From: Erythroxylum novogranatense
Lineage: Eukaryota; Streptophyta; Magnoliopsida; Malpighiales; Erythroxylaceae
Length of the DNA: 64,000 nucleotides
Direction of reading: 5' to 3'
NCBI GenBank assembly: GCA_029891385.1
Contig: CM057233.1
Span: forward strand, 47,446,063 to 47,510,062
Shown here: positions 24,810-36,915 of the stretch, piece by piece
Position numbering within the stretch: the stretch's first letter is position 1
Layout of the letters: every line of letters starts with the position of its first letter
Notes under the pieces: generated by a model
What the model saw: only the letters and a program-made list of their open reading frames with translations
What the model was told of the DNA's origin: nothing
Databases searched by the model: none
Position numbers and translations under genes: made by a program

Positions 24810-25378
24810 TTAGTGACAAAGATAAAAGCGAGTATTATTTTTTTGATAAAAATGTTGAGTAAATAAACAACGAATGGTAATATAATTCATGAAAAAAAGA
24901 ATCCACATAGTTTGATAAAGATAAAAATGAAAAAAAAACTGATTGAATAAATAATGATAAATACCTGAAATAGATGGATTAATCTCAGCAATGTTATTTC
25001 GATTGTCAGTTGAAACGTAATCTTCTTTTCTAATTAAAGTTGAACCCTTTTGTAATTCACCTTCATCAGTTTCATAGTAATTGATAACAGTGAACCATTG
25101 TCTTTCATCTGGTGAGTGGATGCAAGTAGGTTTTATATAAAGAAGAAATGTCTTGGTTTTCAATTATGTGTGTATCTTTTCCAGAGGAAGTTTGGTACTC
25201 TTGTTATAGGAAGGTAAAAACGTAGAACATTAGTATTATGATAAACATATCATAATTGTTGTTATTAAATGTAAATCTATTTGTAGTAAGTTAAAAAAAT
25301 GTAACCTCGTGGTAAAATTGCATAGCTTCAATTGCATTGAACTTCAAGAGGTTTTCACCAAGTTCGCCAAAAATAGAA

Positions 25379-25532
25379 GTTGTGATAGTTCCCGTTTCGT
25401 CACAACATCATAACGGCATCAACATTTGCAAACAAAAGTTAACAAGAATATGTATGTTGTGATAATTCCCGTTTCGTCACAACATCATAACGGCGTCAAC
25501 ATTTGCAAACAAAAGTTAACAAGAATATGTAT
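25379..25532. repeat. 77-bp tandem duplication in the RPA-like gene
   Basis: Two near-identical units start at 25379 and 25456 with 'gttgtgata.ttcccgtttcg' and run through 'aacaagaatatgtatgtt'. The first unit overlaps the exon that encodes the segment just upstream of 'SIFGELGE', so exon sequence has been copied next to itself. Confidence 0.9.
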
Positions 25533-25616
25533 GTTGCTTAGATATAACGATTTATTTACTAAAAGCTTATTATAAAAGAAAAAACATAGTAAAATCAGAA
25601 ATTTTGAAATGCCCAA

Positions 25617-25893
25617 TGGGCGTGACATGTTAAATCACTTCCATGAGAAGGTCAGAGGTGTGTGACTTGACATGTTACAACCCGTGAGAGGTATAGTGAA
25701 GGTCTCATAGGTGTGACTTAACATGTCACACCCGTGACATATTGGAGGTTCTCACGGGTGTGACTTAACATCACACCCGTGACAAATATTGGAGGTTCTC
25801 ACAGGTGTGACTTAACATCACACTCCTGACATATATTGGAGGTTATCACAGGTGTGACTTAGCATGTCACCCGTGACATATTGGAGGTTGTCA
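25617..25893. repeat. 47-bp tandem array of GTGTGAC / GTGAC dyads in an intron
   Basis: About five to six units of the form 'gtgtgacttaacatgtcaca' + 'cccgtgacatattggaggtt' + 'ctcac'. The best four begin at about 25705, 25752, 25799 and 25847; earlier ones are degenerate. Each unit contains the TGACTTAACATGTCAC and CACCCGTGAC dyads. The array lies between two exon-like segments of the RPA-like gene that are adjacent in related proteins, so it fills an intron. Confidence 0.85.
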
Positions 25894-27419
25894 AGTTGAA
25901 AAAGAAAAATTTCCCAACAAATACACTGCATTAGAAGAAAGGGCAAAAAATTGTAAAGAAAAAAGGGAAAAAGAAATGCCTGGGTTCAGCTAGGAGTTGC
26001 TCCCGGCAAGAATTAAAAGTGAATGTAATTCCATACATAGCTGGAAAGCATTTTTTGTAGGCCATATACCAGCACTTTTGCAAAATGTGTTGAAAGGAAA
26101 TATGAGTTTTAATCCATCTTGTCTACAAATATATAGATAGATTTTTGTTAGAAATATTAATATCAGATAGACAATGTGTGAGACATAAAGCTTACAGAAG
26201 AATATAAAATGTATTTACTTTATTGGTGGATTTCAAGAAGATAATCTGAGTAATTTTTTTATTTAAACCAAAAGATACATTAGGATTATATCTGAGATAA
26301 GCTTGTTGGTTAATAAGGTTTTGAGCTCCTTATTATTTTTTGTTCCTAAATAATAATTATAAATATAAAAACATTAAAATATTCTTAAATTTGTATATAA
26401 TTTTTCATAATTATAGCAAAGATAAAAATATGGTTGTACCAATTTTAAAGTCTGCAGCTTCTTATATTGGTGGATCAATAAGAATTGTGGAGTCAAACCA
26501 TGTGGATAAAATAACACTTAAAATGCTTCAATTGTAAGGTAAGAATAAAATAGAAGGATAAATAAAAGAAAAATGTAAAAGCGTGATGAAGAAAAAACAA
26601 AATTACCATTATAAAAGTTAACATTTGGCCTGCAGCTTACAATTATGGGATAAGTATGTAAGGATTTGACAATTTGTTGGCCCTCATTAGTAACAAAAGC
26701 ATTCCATATTGACAGTATAACGGTTTCTTGCCTAATATAAAAATGGAAAATGTTAGAAAAAAATAACCTAGTCTTAGATTTTAACAGTTGTAGAGAATAA
26801 TAGAGATTGTAAGGTACTGTTTGTTGGCAAGAACGAATTTTTGGTCACTTGAAAGTTTGTCATCTTTGCTGATTTCTTCTGATCCAAGACTTCAACAACG
26901 ACACCCAAAATATCTATCACATGTTAAAGATAAATAAGGTTAGATATAATACCAAAAAAAATCAAAGTTCTAGAAACAAATTGGTAAGGGAGCTAATTGA
27001 CTGATTTTTCCTTGTCGTTTATATAGTTGATAAGATTTGTAAAAGATGTATGGTTGAATTCCATAGGGATGATGTTGTCGTCATTTGCTATAGCTTCGAC
27101 AACAGTGTGACTTGCAATTATCCATTGAATTTTTAAGTCTTCAGTTTGGTACTAAGGTGGAATTGGCTTCACAATGTCATTAGAAATGATATATTTCTTA
27201 TATGGCTACAAAATATGGCTCATTCATTGGATATCATCGTTAAAGATAATAGCTTCAACTTGTGATCCCTCTTAATAATAAACAAATAGTTAATAATAAA
27301 GTTTAAAAACTGGGAAGAATTTTAATGAGGAAAGTATACTTGTCATATCTTTGAATAAAAAAAGATAAACTTTTGTCTCTTTGATGGCGTTCCTGGTGAT
27401 GTAACAATATGTTGTTTTT

Positions 27420-27494
27420 CTTGGATAATAATTTCACATGATCACCATTGATATTGTTATTCTTGGATAATAATTTCACATGATCACCATTGAG
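27420..27494. repeat. 42-bp tandem duplication at the start of the RPA-like gene
   Basis: 'cttggataataatttcacat' + 'gatcaccattga' occurs at 27420 and 27462. Read on the minus strand it doubles a short peptide ('GDHVKLLSK'), a multiple of three bases, so it does not by itself shift the frame. Confidence 0.85.
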
Positions 27495-27736
27495 CATCAG
27501 GTAAAATATCCTTGATGAATAAATTCTTTTCCATCCTTTTAAAAATTATTCAATAAAATAATCAGTAAAATGTTTTAGGACATGAAATGAAAGTAAATAA
27601 AATAATCATGAAAAAAGTTTTTTTATATGAAATGAAATTAAATAAACTTGAACAAAATAATTCATATACCTTTTGATAGTTTTATTCTTTATAATTTGAC
27701 CAATTGGAAAATTTCACGAAACATAATATTTCTTGT

Positions 27737-30665
27737 TTATTGATCAAGTTTTGAAGACGCAAAAGTTCTTAGAATAATGAGAACTTTAACTGATTCAAGG
27801 GCCCAAGCTCTTGATAAAGCCACATATAGTTGTCCATGTGAGAAAATAGGCTGACGGAGATAAATTCTAATACAATCAAGCATTTGACCCTAGAATTTAT
27901 TAATGGTCATTGCAAAACATAAACGAATAGGGAATTGTGTTTTGATAAAAGGCATTCCATTTTTTTCATTCTTTAAATATTGCAAAGGAATCTTACGTAT
28001 AAAAATTAATTTTCCTTTGTGGGGTCCAAAGGCAATTTCTGCAGAAATTGTATGGTCTTTTAATTCCCTACATATCAACCTTGTACTATTGCATAGTCCC
28101 TCAGTTGGATTTAAATTTCTTAGGAGCATAATTAGAGAGCCTTTAGGATTTAAAGAATTGAGAAAATCTTCATATCTGCTTGATGCCTTTAGTTAATTGT
28201 TTTATCAAAACTTATGTATGAATGTAGATTTCCTGACAATTTGTTGGCCATCATGTCATTAATTTGTTGACAATTTGTTGTTCAATATTTATGTGATAAT
28301 CAATTAACATCAAGAGGTACGGATTGTAAAGAACCAACCATCTATTATCGACCTCATGTCTACAAATCTTAACTTTTTGGCCATCATCTCTTCATCTATA
28401 ACATAGATAATTGTCTTGACCATGAACAGTAAAAGGGGCAAAATTTTTAGGGAAATGGTTCTTGCACACACCATTTCTCATGCAAGGGCAATCTTTATTC
28501 ATAAGACCACAAGGACTATGAATCATATGCTTAATCACAAGAGAATATAATCACAAATTTTGATTAGGATCTAGAATTTTAGCTGATATGATCTGAGCGT
28601 AAGAATATAGATTTAGCAATTTAGAATGCGACATAAGTATCAATAATAAATGAGCATGAGGGAATCCACGCTTCTGAAACTCAATAATATAAACAAATGC
28701 AGCCACATCTCCAAAGATTTGTTTTTCTATCAACTCATTTTTTAAATTTTCAAATTTAGCTATAAAAAATCTAGTCAATAAATCTGGCTTATCTTGTGGC
28801 TTCTTATGAAACTTAAGATTATGCTAAATCTCTTTCTATATAGGTTGCAAGTCATGGTGAGGAAAATATCTGGTTTACCATACTTTTGTAGTAAAGTCAT
28901 TGCATCAAGATAATGTCGTTTCATCTCCCTTAGACCATCGACAAATGAAGCTAGAAGCACAACTCGACAACCAATTTTAGAACCTTTTATTTGACCAACA
29001 ACAATATTGTCCAAAGCCCTTTGTAGTATCTCTGTCCTTATCTCATATTGTCTTTTTCTATGGAAATCAAGTCTAAATGTTTCAGTATTTATGTAAGCTC
29101 CCATAACAAATTGATGAAGCATTCCTAAGCTATGAAGCAACATAGATTCATCATATTCTCTTATTTGGAGCCGATAACAATAATATTCTTTAGCAGAAAT
29201 AAAACCATCTTTACAGTATTCTTGATTAGCAACTAATAGTAAAATATATATAATAAATTAAATGGTAAGAACAAACAATATTCTAAAAATGAAAAAGGAA
29301 AAGAAAAATTTGCCTATATGTTCCATAGTAAACAATTCAGATGGATCAGTAAAAGAGTTGAAATTACTATTGGATCCTTCATCTAAAACATTGCTTCTAT
29401 TTCCCTTTGAAATTAACTGCTTAATTCCACAATGCCATCCAGATTGACCACGAGTAAATAAAAGAGGATATTGAAATGCATCATAACATGCATAGTAAGA
29501 TTGGATTCTATAATTTGTACCCAAGTGAGTATAGACTTGGATGTAAGGACATTTATCAATCTTTTCTTCATCAATCTCAGTCCATATAACAGCCATTTGT
29601 GATGCACTAGGAATATTGTAAACACATTGATCAAGGTTTGTATAACACCTCAAAACTATTGTATGATTCTTAAGCATTGGAGTGTCCTTAAGACTTCTGA
29701 AGAAATTGGCATAAGGATTATCTTGTAGAATTGCCATAATCAGTTTTAATGTATCCTCAAAAAGTTTATCACAACTCTAAGTCCTTCTTTTCAATTCCTC
29801 ATTAGTATCAAAGAAATAGAGTTGGATACTAGACACCTTATCAGTTGTTGAAAGTAAACTATCAAGAAAATGATAATCTTGACCTTGAACACGAAATATA
29901 TAAACGGCTTTCTTATTTTTTATTAGTTCTCATTCATACCTTGCTCCATATGAAGAAAAAGCCACATTGTTATTATATATACGAATATTTTTCCTGAAAT
30001 GTTCAGATTTTTCATCATTACCAATAAATAATCGTTTCAAAGCATATGGCATTTGATGAGTGACAATACAAATATGTCTTGATGAACAACAGAATGATGA
30101 GGGTTCTAGATAAAATCTCTTCGCATCATAATGTTCATAGTTTAGAATAAGACGAAGCTATAAGGGTTCAACAAATAAATTTTGCAGAGATGTTAACTTT
30201 AACGAAGAACAATGGCAATTTATCCTTTGAAAGATTTAGAAAAAGATTGATAACTTTATATAGTAATAATAAAAAAGTGGAAAGAATACATGTAATAAGA
30301 TTTATACCCTATTCTTCAACAAATATCATTGAGTTAGGTTGTTTAAAAGGAAGAAATAGTTGGGCAATCTAAATTATGACATGTGATATTAGATGTTTCA
30401 ACTGTTGATGTTGTACGAAGACTTTCTTCTAGTTGGAGAGAGGAATGAGTTGCATTGACATGCTCAACGTTAAAATCGATTGATTGATTTTGTGCTAGTT
30501 GACTACTAGATTGATGAGTATTAATTTGATCGGTAGAAGGTTTGTTATCAATGACAGAATGGAAAGGTTAATGACCAACTGTTTACTAAAAAAATGGCAA
30601 AGTAGCATTTCTCTTTTTTGCAACATGAGCTTCTCTACGTCATAGTAGGAATTCTTTTTTTTGTA
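27737..30665 (-). pseudogene. Helitron Rep/helicase remnant, helicase core deleted
   Basis: In an intact element this protein nicks and unwinds DNA for rolling-circle transposition. Order on the minus strand: a basic N-terminal piece ('RREAHVAKKRNATLPF', about 30640), 'HQMPYALKRLFIGNDEKSEH' (about 30040), a segment with 'YPLLFTRGQSGWH' (29737-29258) and the Helitron_like_N block 29143-28775 ('YGKPDIFLTMTCN'). Next comes 28778-28551 with the HUH motif 'FQKRGFPHAHLLL' (His-Ala-His at 28658-28650), then 'CPCMRNGVCKNHFPKNF' (about 28480). The frame then jumps to the very end of the helicase: 'LLRNLNPTEGLCNSTRL' (28129), 'FPIRLCFAMTINK' and 'IFSHGQLYVALSRA', with stop at 27737. Walker A to motif V and the catalytic tyrosine region are missing, several hundred residues short of the family length, and several stops and frameshifts occur. 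It cannot encode an active enzyme. Confidence 0.85.
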
Positions 30666-30728
30666 AATATATATATTTGTAAATATTAAAATATCCGTAC
30701 TAGAAACATTTACGTTACTTTAACTAAA

Positions 30729-30766
<38 letters not shown>

Positions 30767-31971
30767 TATTATTGAATAAGACATATATAAATATATATTG
30801 TTAATATTATTGAATAAGGGTCTGTAAAATTAATCAATGTTGTCTAAAATTTGGAAATGTGGCATGATAGAAACTAAAGCAATAATATCAACTGTATTAT
30901 TAAATATAACACGATACATTCAACAAACTATACATTTAACAAAGAAGGTAAATTTTGAAAAGGTAAGCATAATAATATTGTTCACATATAGTGTGAGATT
31001 AATAAAGGATTACAAGAAAAAAAAGCTATTTTTGTCAATATGATGTAACTGAGTATATTAAATAGGCAAAATTGTATATTTAAGCTATTGCTTTAACAAT
31101 TAATATGGGTAAATAAAGGAAGAAGGTAATGATTATATTATTGAAAAGCTGATAAAGGGACAGATAAAATAGAATTTTATATAAAATATTTGGCATAATA
31201 AAACATATCTGAATAGTGAAAGGACCAAGAAGAAAACCTTTAAAAATGATTTCAGAAGACATATTTGAAAGATTAAATTTATTTTACACAACATAATAAC
31301 AATAAAGGATAAAATCTGAGACACATAATTACTGTTCCCAACTCTGTTAAGAAGTCCATGTAAGTCACGGGGTTGGGATTTTCATACAACATTTGATGAA
31401 AAGATAGAAAACAATTTCATTATATATTTTACGTAAGATAACAACAATGAATAAAAGATTAATATGATATAATGGGAGACATTTTATTTATTTCTGTTGT
31501 CAACTCTATTAATGTGATGCATGTAATTCCTATTCTCAACTTTGTTACATAATGTGCTACATATAATTTCTCTTTTTAATTGTATTAAGCGCATATAATC
31601 AGTAAATTGAAAAAATTTAATAAACCGAACAACATATGATCATGAAGGATAGAAGAATTTGCAAACGGTGGCCAACTCTTGTTTACTAAAATAGAAAAGA
31701 TGTGATGCCTTGAATATGTAGCTTTTTATAGTTTAGAGATGGAGCAACGTGTTCTGAGAAGAAAACATTCGTATGATTAGAGAAGAAAGGATACAGACAT
31801 GGTTTGATTGACAATAAATGTTTAGAAAAAAAATAACGATCTTGTCACATCCTTTAATTAAACATAATCTCTTATTATTCAAGATTATTTATAAAAGGAT
31901 ACATTATTTAGAATATGGTAAGAAAGTGATGAAAAAAAGGCGGGATTAAATTTACAGTAGAAAGTCAGATT
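30666..31971. other. Upstream region of the Helitron, AT-rich
   Basis: Apart from an (AT)n run at 30731-30762 I see no repeat or coding frame. Short open frames on both strands look like chance in AT-rich DNA. It may hold the promoter or a first exon of the Rep/helicase gene; no motif allows a firm call. Confidence 0.45.
30731..30762. repeat. (AT)n microsatellite
   Basis: About 15 uninterrupted TA units following 'aaaatg'. Simple repeat, likely length-variable. Confidence 0.9.
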
Positions 31972-32703
31972 GTGAAAGTTATAAAAAATACAACAGGAAT
32001 AATTGTCATTAAAATTTATTTCTTAACTACCGACTAAAGAAGAATGTTTGCTTTTATTTCTGTCGAAGTGCCACATATAATAAACAATAAGTTAAAATGC
32101 ATAGGTATCTTAATAAATTTAGTAATTATTTTTCATACTGATTCTAACAATAAAAAGTTGGTGTGATATAATCAATTTTGTAGTTAATAATCAAAATCTA
32201 GTTGTTTGGAGGTAATACGTGTATTTCCTTTATGGATGTCGTTGGAACGTTTACTATTTCTCTATAGGTATAATGAAAATATATAACAAAGTTTTAGTTG
32301 GTGATGATTAGGTTTATTAATTTATTAATTAGAACCTATCACTATGAATTTTGGAGGAAGCAGTTATAGGTAAATTTAAAATCTAATATAAGGTAAAATT
32401 TGTTTGGCACTTTGTATTTTGACATGATTGAGAGTTAAGAGTATTGTGAATTTTAAATACCTAAAGTGGAAAGATCATTAGTGGTTTTATTTTAAATTAA
32501 CTTTAGGTGACTTAATTCACAACCATCAGTAAGTATAAGTGAAATTGTGTTTTAGTGCCAATGTTGTACAAATAATAGAAGGTAATAATGATTTTAGTTA
32601 AAATTAAAATAATAAGGGTCATATAATGGAAGGTAATAATAATTTTAGTTAAATTAAAATAAGTCATGGTTGTGAGTTCTTAAGCCACAATCGTGAGTCT
32701 ACT
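31972..32703 (+). repeat. Left arm of a ~0.7-kb inverted duplication (partner 50042-50732)
   Basis: Nearly the whole segment can be followed on the minus strand of 50732-50042, for example 'aaaacacaatttcacttata' there against its complement at about 32545 here, 'cctaaagttaatttaaaata' there, and 'gaggaagcagttatag' here against 'ctataacaacttcctc'. The arm stops at the long-LTR insertion (32704). The partner continues through the complete palindrome, so the partner represents the unoccupied site. Confidence 0.85.
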
Positions 32704-34499
32704 TGTTTGAACCCGATCCGGAGACCGGCGCCCCAGCCCGAAAACGGAAGACGGAACGAATCACAAAGAGACGGAACGAATAAACGATTGATCACAAAGC
32801 GAAACAAATCATTAACGAATCGAAAGCCAACTTGAAAGCGAAACATACAAACAAAGTCAAATCGAATTGGCTCGGAGACAAACCAAACAAACGATCACGA
32901 ATCACAAATCGAATTGAAGCATTCGAACTGAAACACAAGTACCGACATCCGCGAATAAAATCTTAGAAATCACTGTCGCGTTGGAAACCTTAAGACATTC
33001 TAAATCCGGTATAAATTTTTCTTTTCTTTTCTTTCTTTCTTATTCCTTTCCTTTTCATTTCTTTCATAACCAAACTCAATCCAAAATACATTATCACATT
33101 CATACTTATACACACATCCCAAACATAACTTAAATCAATACATAATTCCAGAAGTCCATACACCTTATACTCACTATATACACAATTTCATAAATCACAT
33201 ATGTCCTGGAATGACTACTCTTCTTACTCTCGTGGCAATTCAGGCCATATGCAATATCAACACCAAAATCCAAAGTACGCAATACACAACAAATTTTGAA
33301 TTTCTCAACATTATCTTACTTAACAGTAATACAATCTAACACATGCGAACATAAATCTTCATTTTTCTTTACCCGATCTTCTTCTCATCATTTGTGGATG
33401 GGAATGAATGGGGGGGTGAGCTTATAGCTCGTGGGTAACAGTTTATAACAAATAAATAAGCAAAACCTTTTAAAAACGCTTTTCTTTTATTTTCTTGCAG
33501 AAACTTTGTTTGAAACCCATAAAACACATTTTCAAAAGTTCTTTTCTCGCAGTAATCGAAATCACAATTTCCAAAATATGGATGCATCAATCACATCACT
33601 ACACAATGTAAATGCACACATAATGGCTCGAGAGTTCCGTAAACACGACGGGTAAATCGAAGTTTATACCGTAAACTATACGAGTCCGATTTCTCAGGAT
33701 CTCGTGGCCTCAAGCGGGCAGCCGGGAGAAGGCTATAATTTTTCATACGTCGACGTGCACGTGACTCCATCCGTAACTCTCCTACCCAAACAAAGCACAT
33801 AACAATTCGTGCTCAATCAATTTATCGAATATTTCCATACTTTCAAGCTTTTCTATCTTTTCATTCATGCAAAATGCCATAACATATTTTAATGGCATAA
33901 CATGAGCATAACTCACCAATTGCAATGAAATTTCAATGATCATAATAATTCAACAATTTAATCACGTATAGACCAAAGTCAGAACAATGAATGCAAGTTA
34001 TTTCTTTAAAACATAAACCAAACGTATGCAGATTCATAAAGCACATTTATTCAAAAACATAATTTGCATAAATCTTGTATTTTCAAAAAAAAAAGCATTC
34101 CGAAAGCATTTTCATAACTTATCGAATTTATAAAAAATAACGAATTTAACAATTTACGCGATTTCTTAAATCCCAACCACTGAAATGAATTTCAAAATCT
34201 TTCTTCATTTCTCAATTCATTTTAAAACTCGTAACCCTTTTTTCAAAAATATTCGGGAACAATAAAATTCAATACTTTCTCAATTTTCAATCAATCTCCC
34301 AAATCATTTGAAGACCAGAAATTGAACCTTTGTGTCATTTTTCAAAATTTCAGAAATTTTCTTAATTTATCAAACATTTAAAACGTGTATAATTTCTTAA
34401 AACAATTTCTAAAACCATTTTAAAAGTAAGGAATCTAATCATACGAAGATCAAAGACTTCAAATATTTACATAACCAACATTTTAAACAATTTCAAACG

Positions 34500-34930
34500 C
34501 ATTTTGAAATCACACTTTGTCAAACATTTTATAAACAAGTTCGTAAATCGTAAACTTTTCAAACACTTTTATAAACAATGTCGAAATCATAATTTTCAAA
34601 TACTTTTATAAACAATGTCGGAAATCATAAATTTCAAATATTTTTATAAACAATGTCGAAATCATAATTTTTCAAATACTTTTATAAACAATGTTTTCTA
34701 GCTAATTCAAAGTATTGGGAATCATAAATTTTCAAACATTTGCATAAACCATTTTCTAGACAATTTCAAAGCATTTTGGGAATCAAAATTTTCAAATATT
34801 TCCATAAACAATATTTTCTAAACACTTTCAATTTATGAAATCACAAGTTTTCAAACCTTTACATAAAACCATATTTTATAAACGCTCTTAAAACTAATCG
34901 GAAATCATAACTTTTCAAACCTTTATCATA
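34500..34930. repeat. ~38-bp minisatellite in LTR B
   Basis: Repeats of 'aaatcataattttcaaatac' + 'ttttataaacaatgtcg', first nearly regular and then drifting. It belongs to a segment of about 1.1 kb present in B and C but absent from A, whose sequence passes directly from 'gctcaaaatcatttatcgca' to 'ttctgaatatacgaaatgcc'. The similar 'gctcaatc..atttatcgaat' text at 33811 and 34934 marks the edges of the expansion. Confidence 0.8.
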
Positions 34931-35789
34931 TTCAAGCTCAATCTCATTTATCGAATGCTCTTTTTCGAATATTCGAAATGCCATGGAATCTTTCAAGGCA
35001 TAACACAAATGTATTTTTGCAATTCGTCAAAAGTTCATGTATTGAATCAATAATGATTTTTCAAATCATTCATACAATGATGCAACATTTACGATGCAAT
35101 TGAAATTAGAAAATCTCTTTGTTTAAAGAAGGCAGTAGTGGCTTATAAATTCTATTATAAACAGGTACTCACCTCGAATCGATGCTAGAAACTTATTCCT
35201 CGCTCCAATTTGTCCATTGATTCCTTCTTTCTTCCAATTTAACTTCACCTAAAGCAATTTCACCCAAATTCAACATCACAAAAATCATAATCCTCAAATT
35301 GAACTTAGAACACACTAATTCCACATATAACCAAGCCATCTAAATCACAAATTTCCAAAAACCCCAATTCATAAAATTGGGCATAACCCTAATTAATTTC
35401 CATCCAAAATTAAATCCATAATACTAAGCAATCACCAAAATCGACTCCACAATACACAAACCCATATCATTTTCCATGATTCTAAACCAACAATCTTCCA
35501 AAATTCACAAATCAAAATTTCGGGTCTTACCTCATCCTTCGCAAATTTTCGGATTTCTTAGCTCATGTTGGAGCTCTCGTCATCCTCCACGTTTTTCCTC
35601 CATGAAGAAATATCAAAATCACACTTAAAATCTAGCAAAAATCGTGACCTAGCTTCTTCTTCTTCTCCCATCCGAAACACTCTTCTTCTCCCATCCGAAA
35701 CACTCTTCTTCTCTCTTCTCTCTTTTTCTCTTCTTTCTTTTCTGTTCAAGTTGTCGTACCTCACTTCAAAAAAAAAACAACAGCCCAAT

Positions 35790-35799
35790 CCTTTTTATA
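35790..35799 (-). promoter_or_regulatory. TATA box of LTR B
   Basis: Minus strand TATAAAAAGG within 'gcactataaaaaggattggg', conserved in LTR C. It is followed downstream by a purine-rich leader. Strength and use are unknown. Confidence 0.6.
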
Positions 35800-36009
35800 G
35801 TGCCATGTCATTTAATGAATGGGAAATGACCCATAAGCCCTTCCATTTAAGCCTATAAACTTAACCCTTTAAGTAAACTTCCAAAATTGCCCCTTCATTG
35901 GTCTTTAAAACTGACATCTTGTCTGATTATTTCGATCAGGTAAATGAAGTAATTTGATAAAACTTTCTTCTAAATAAATGTTCCTCTATGTCTTACGAAT
36001 CCATCGCTT

Positions 36010-36770
36010 CAAGAATCGGATTGATCAGAGCTCTATAGCTCAAGATATCTCCAAAATACTAAAGTTTATTCTTCAGACCCGAGGCTGAACACTACACCTA
36101 ACTTCCGACCTATATTTGGAAGTCTTAGAGGCTCCATTATCGATCGGCTCCTTCATAACTTTTGTAGCCTCATCTCTCTAGTTTAATTCTAAAAACTAAT
36201 CAGCTCAATCCGAGCTCTAGCAATCGAGATATATCCAAAATACTGAACATTGTTCAGCCATTACAGAACTGAGACTGAACACTACACTGAACTTACGACC
36301 TGTATTTGAAAGTCTTGCAGGCTCAATTGCCGATCGGCTCCTTAATAACATTTATAGGTCTATGTCTCTAGTTTAATTTGCAAAAAGAATCAGATCGATC
36401 GGAGCTCTAGCGACCGATATAAATCCAAAATACTGAACACTGCTCATACCATTACAAAGCTGAGACTGAACTCTATACCTAACTTCCAGCCCATATTTGA
36501 AAGTCTTGGAGGCTACATTGTCAATCGGCTCCTTCATAAAATTTGTAGCCCCATCTATCTAGTTTAACTTCCAACAAGAATCAAATCAATTTGAGCTCTA
36601 TATCTCCAGATATCTCAAAAATACCGAACAGTATTCAAACTTTTACAACCGATCAGCTCACTATAATCCGAGCAATCTTTCTCCATTTAATTCCAAAACC
36701 TACCTATCTAGTATGGAAAGATAGAAAAATGTCTTGGGAATCCAACGCTTCAAAAATCAGGTCGATCGGA
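36010..36770. repeat. ~185-bp subrepeats in LTR B (about four units)
   Basis: The phrases 'gagctctag' ... 'atccaaaatactgaac' ... 'tgaaagtcttg.aggct' ... 'cggctccttcataa' return about every 185-190 bp, starting near 36025, 36212, 36400 and 36590. One more unit is present here than in LTR A. Confidence 0.8.
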
Positions 36771-36807
36771 TGTCGGACGAAGAAGTTATGGCCAAAGTAA
36801 GGAAGAG

Positions 36808-36915
36808 AGGTCGGTCGGCTGAAAATCGATCGCAAAGGTCACACAGCAGGTCGGTCGCCCGCACCAAGTCGATCGCCAGATCAGTCGGGTCTCCCAGACC
36901 AGGTCGGTCGCTCAT
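36808..36915. repeat. GGTCGGTCG-rich block in LTR B
   Basis: Several GGTCGGTCG / GATCGATCGC pieces lie in about 100 bases, GC-rich against the surroundings. LTR C has a related but rearranged block at about 42830-42920. Arg/Ser-rich open frames across it come from the repeat. Confidence 0.7.

Larger units (their letters stand above)
24963..27534 (-). pseudogene. RPA1-like single-strand DNA-binding protein gene (Helitron cargo), multi-exon
   Basis: RPA large-subunit-like proteins bind single-stranded DNA; Helitrons often carry one. On the minus strand I read ATG at 27534, then pieces in RPA order. These are an OB-fold/DUF223-like segment at about 27260-26990 ('SNDIVKPIPP.YQTEDLKIQW'), 'VVVEVLDQKKSAKMTNFQV' (about 26930), 'ILSIWNAFVTNEGQQIVKSL' (about 26740), 'LSTWFDSTILIDPP' (about 26510), a zinc-ribbon-like 'WYMAYKKCFP...FNSCRE' (about 26080) and 'SIFGELGENLLKFNAIEAM' (about 25370). 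The last exon (about 25163-24963, 'TFLLYIKPTCIHSPDERQW') ends at a donor-like CAG/gtattt. Stops between pieces fit introns, but some stops inside pieces and small duplications (27420-27494 and 25379-25532) suggest decay. The family is fairly sure; exon limits are not. Confidence 0.6.
24700..32703 (-). mobile_element. Helitron-family element, internally deleted, with RPA-like gene
   Basis: A Rep/helicase remnant (27737-30665) followed on the same strand by an RPA-like gene (24963-27534) is the known gene pair of plant Helitrons, which move by rolling-circle replication. The helicase middle is deleted, so the copy is non-autonomous. Outer limits are approximate: the right side is cut by the long-LTR element at 32704, and the left terminus was not identified. 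The flank 31972-32703 also exists inverted at 50042-50732. I did not see an unambiguous 5' TC or 3' hairpin-CTRR end. Confidence 0.65.

Noticed and set aside
25617..25893. Possible CRISPR-like array
   Set aside because: Units are contiguous with no unique spacers, and the DNA is plant nuclear; it is a tandem repeat.
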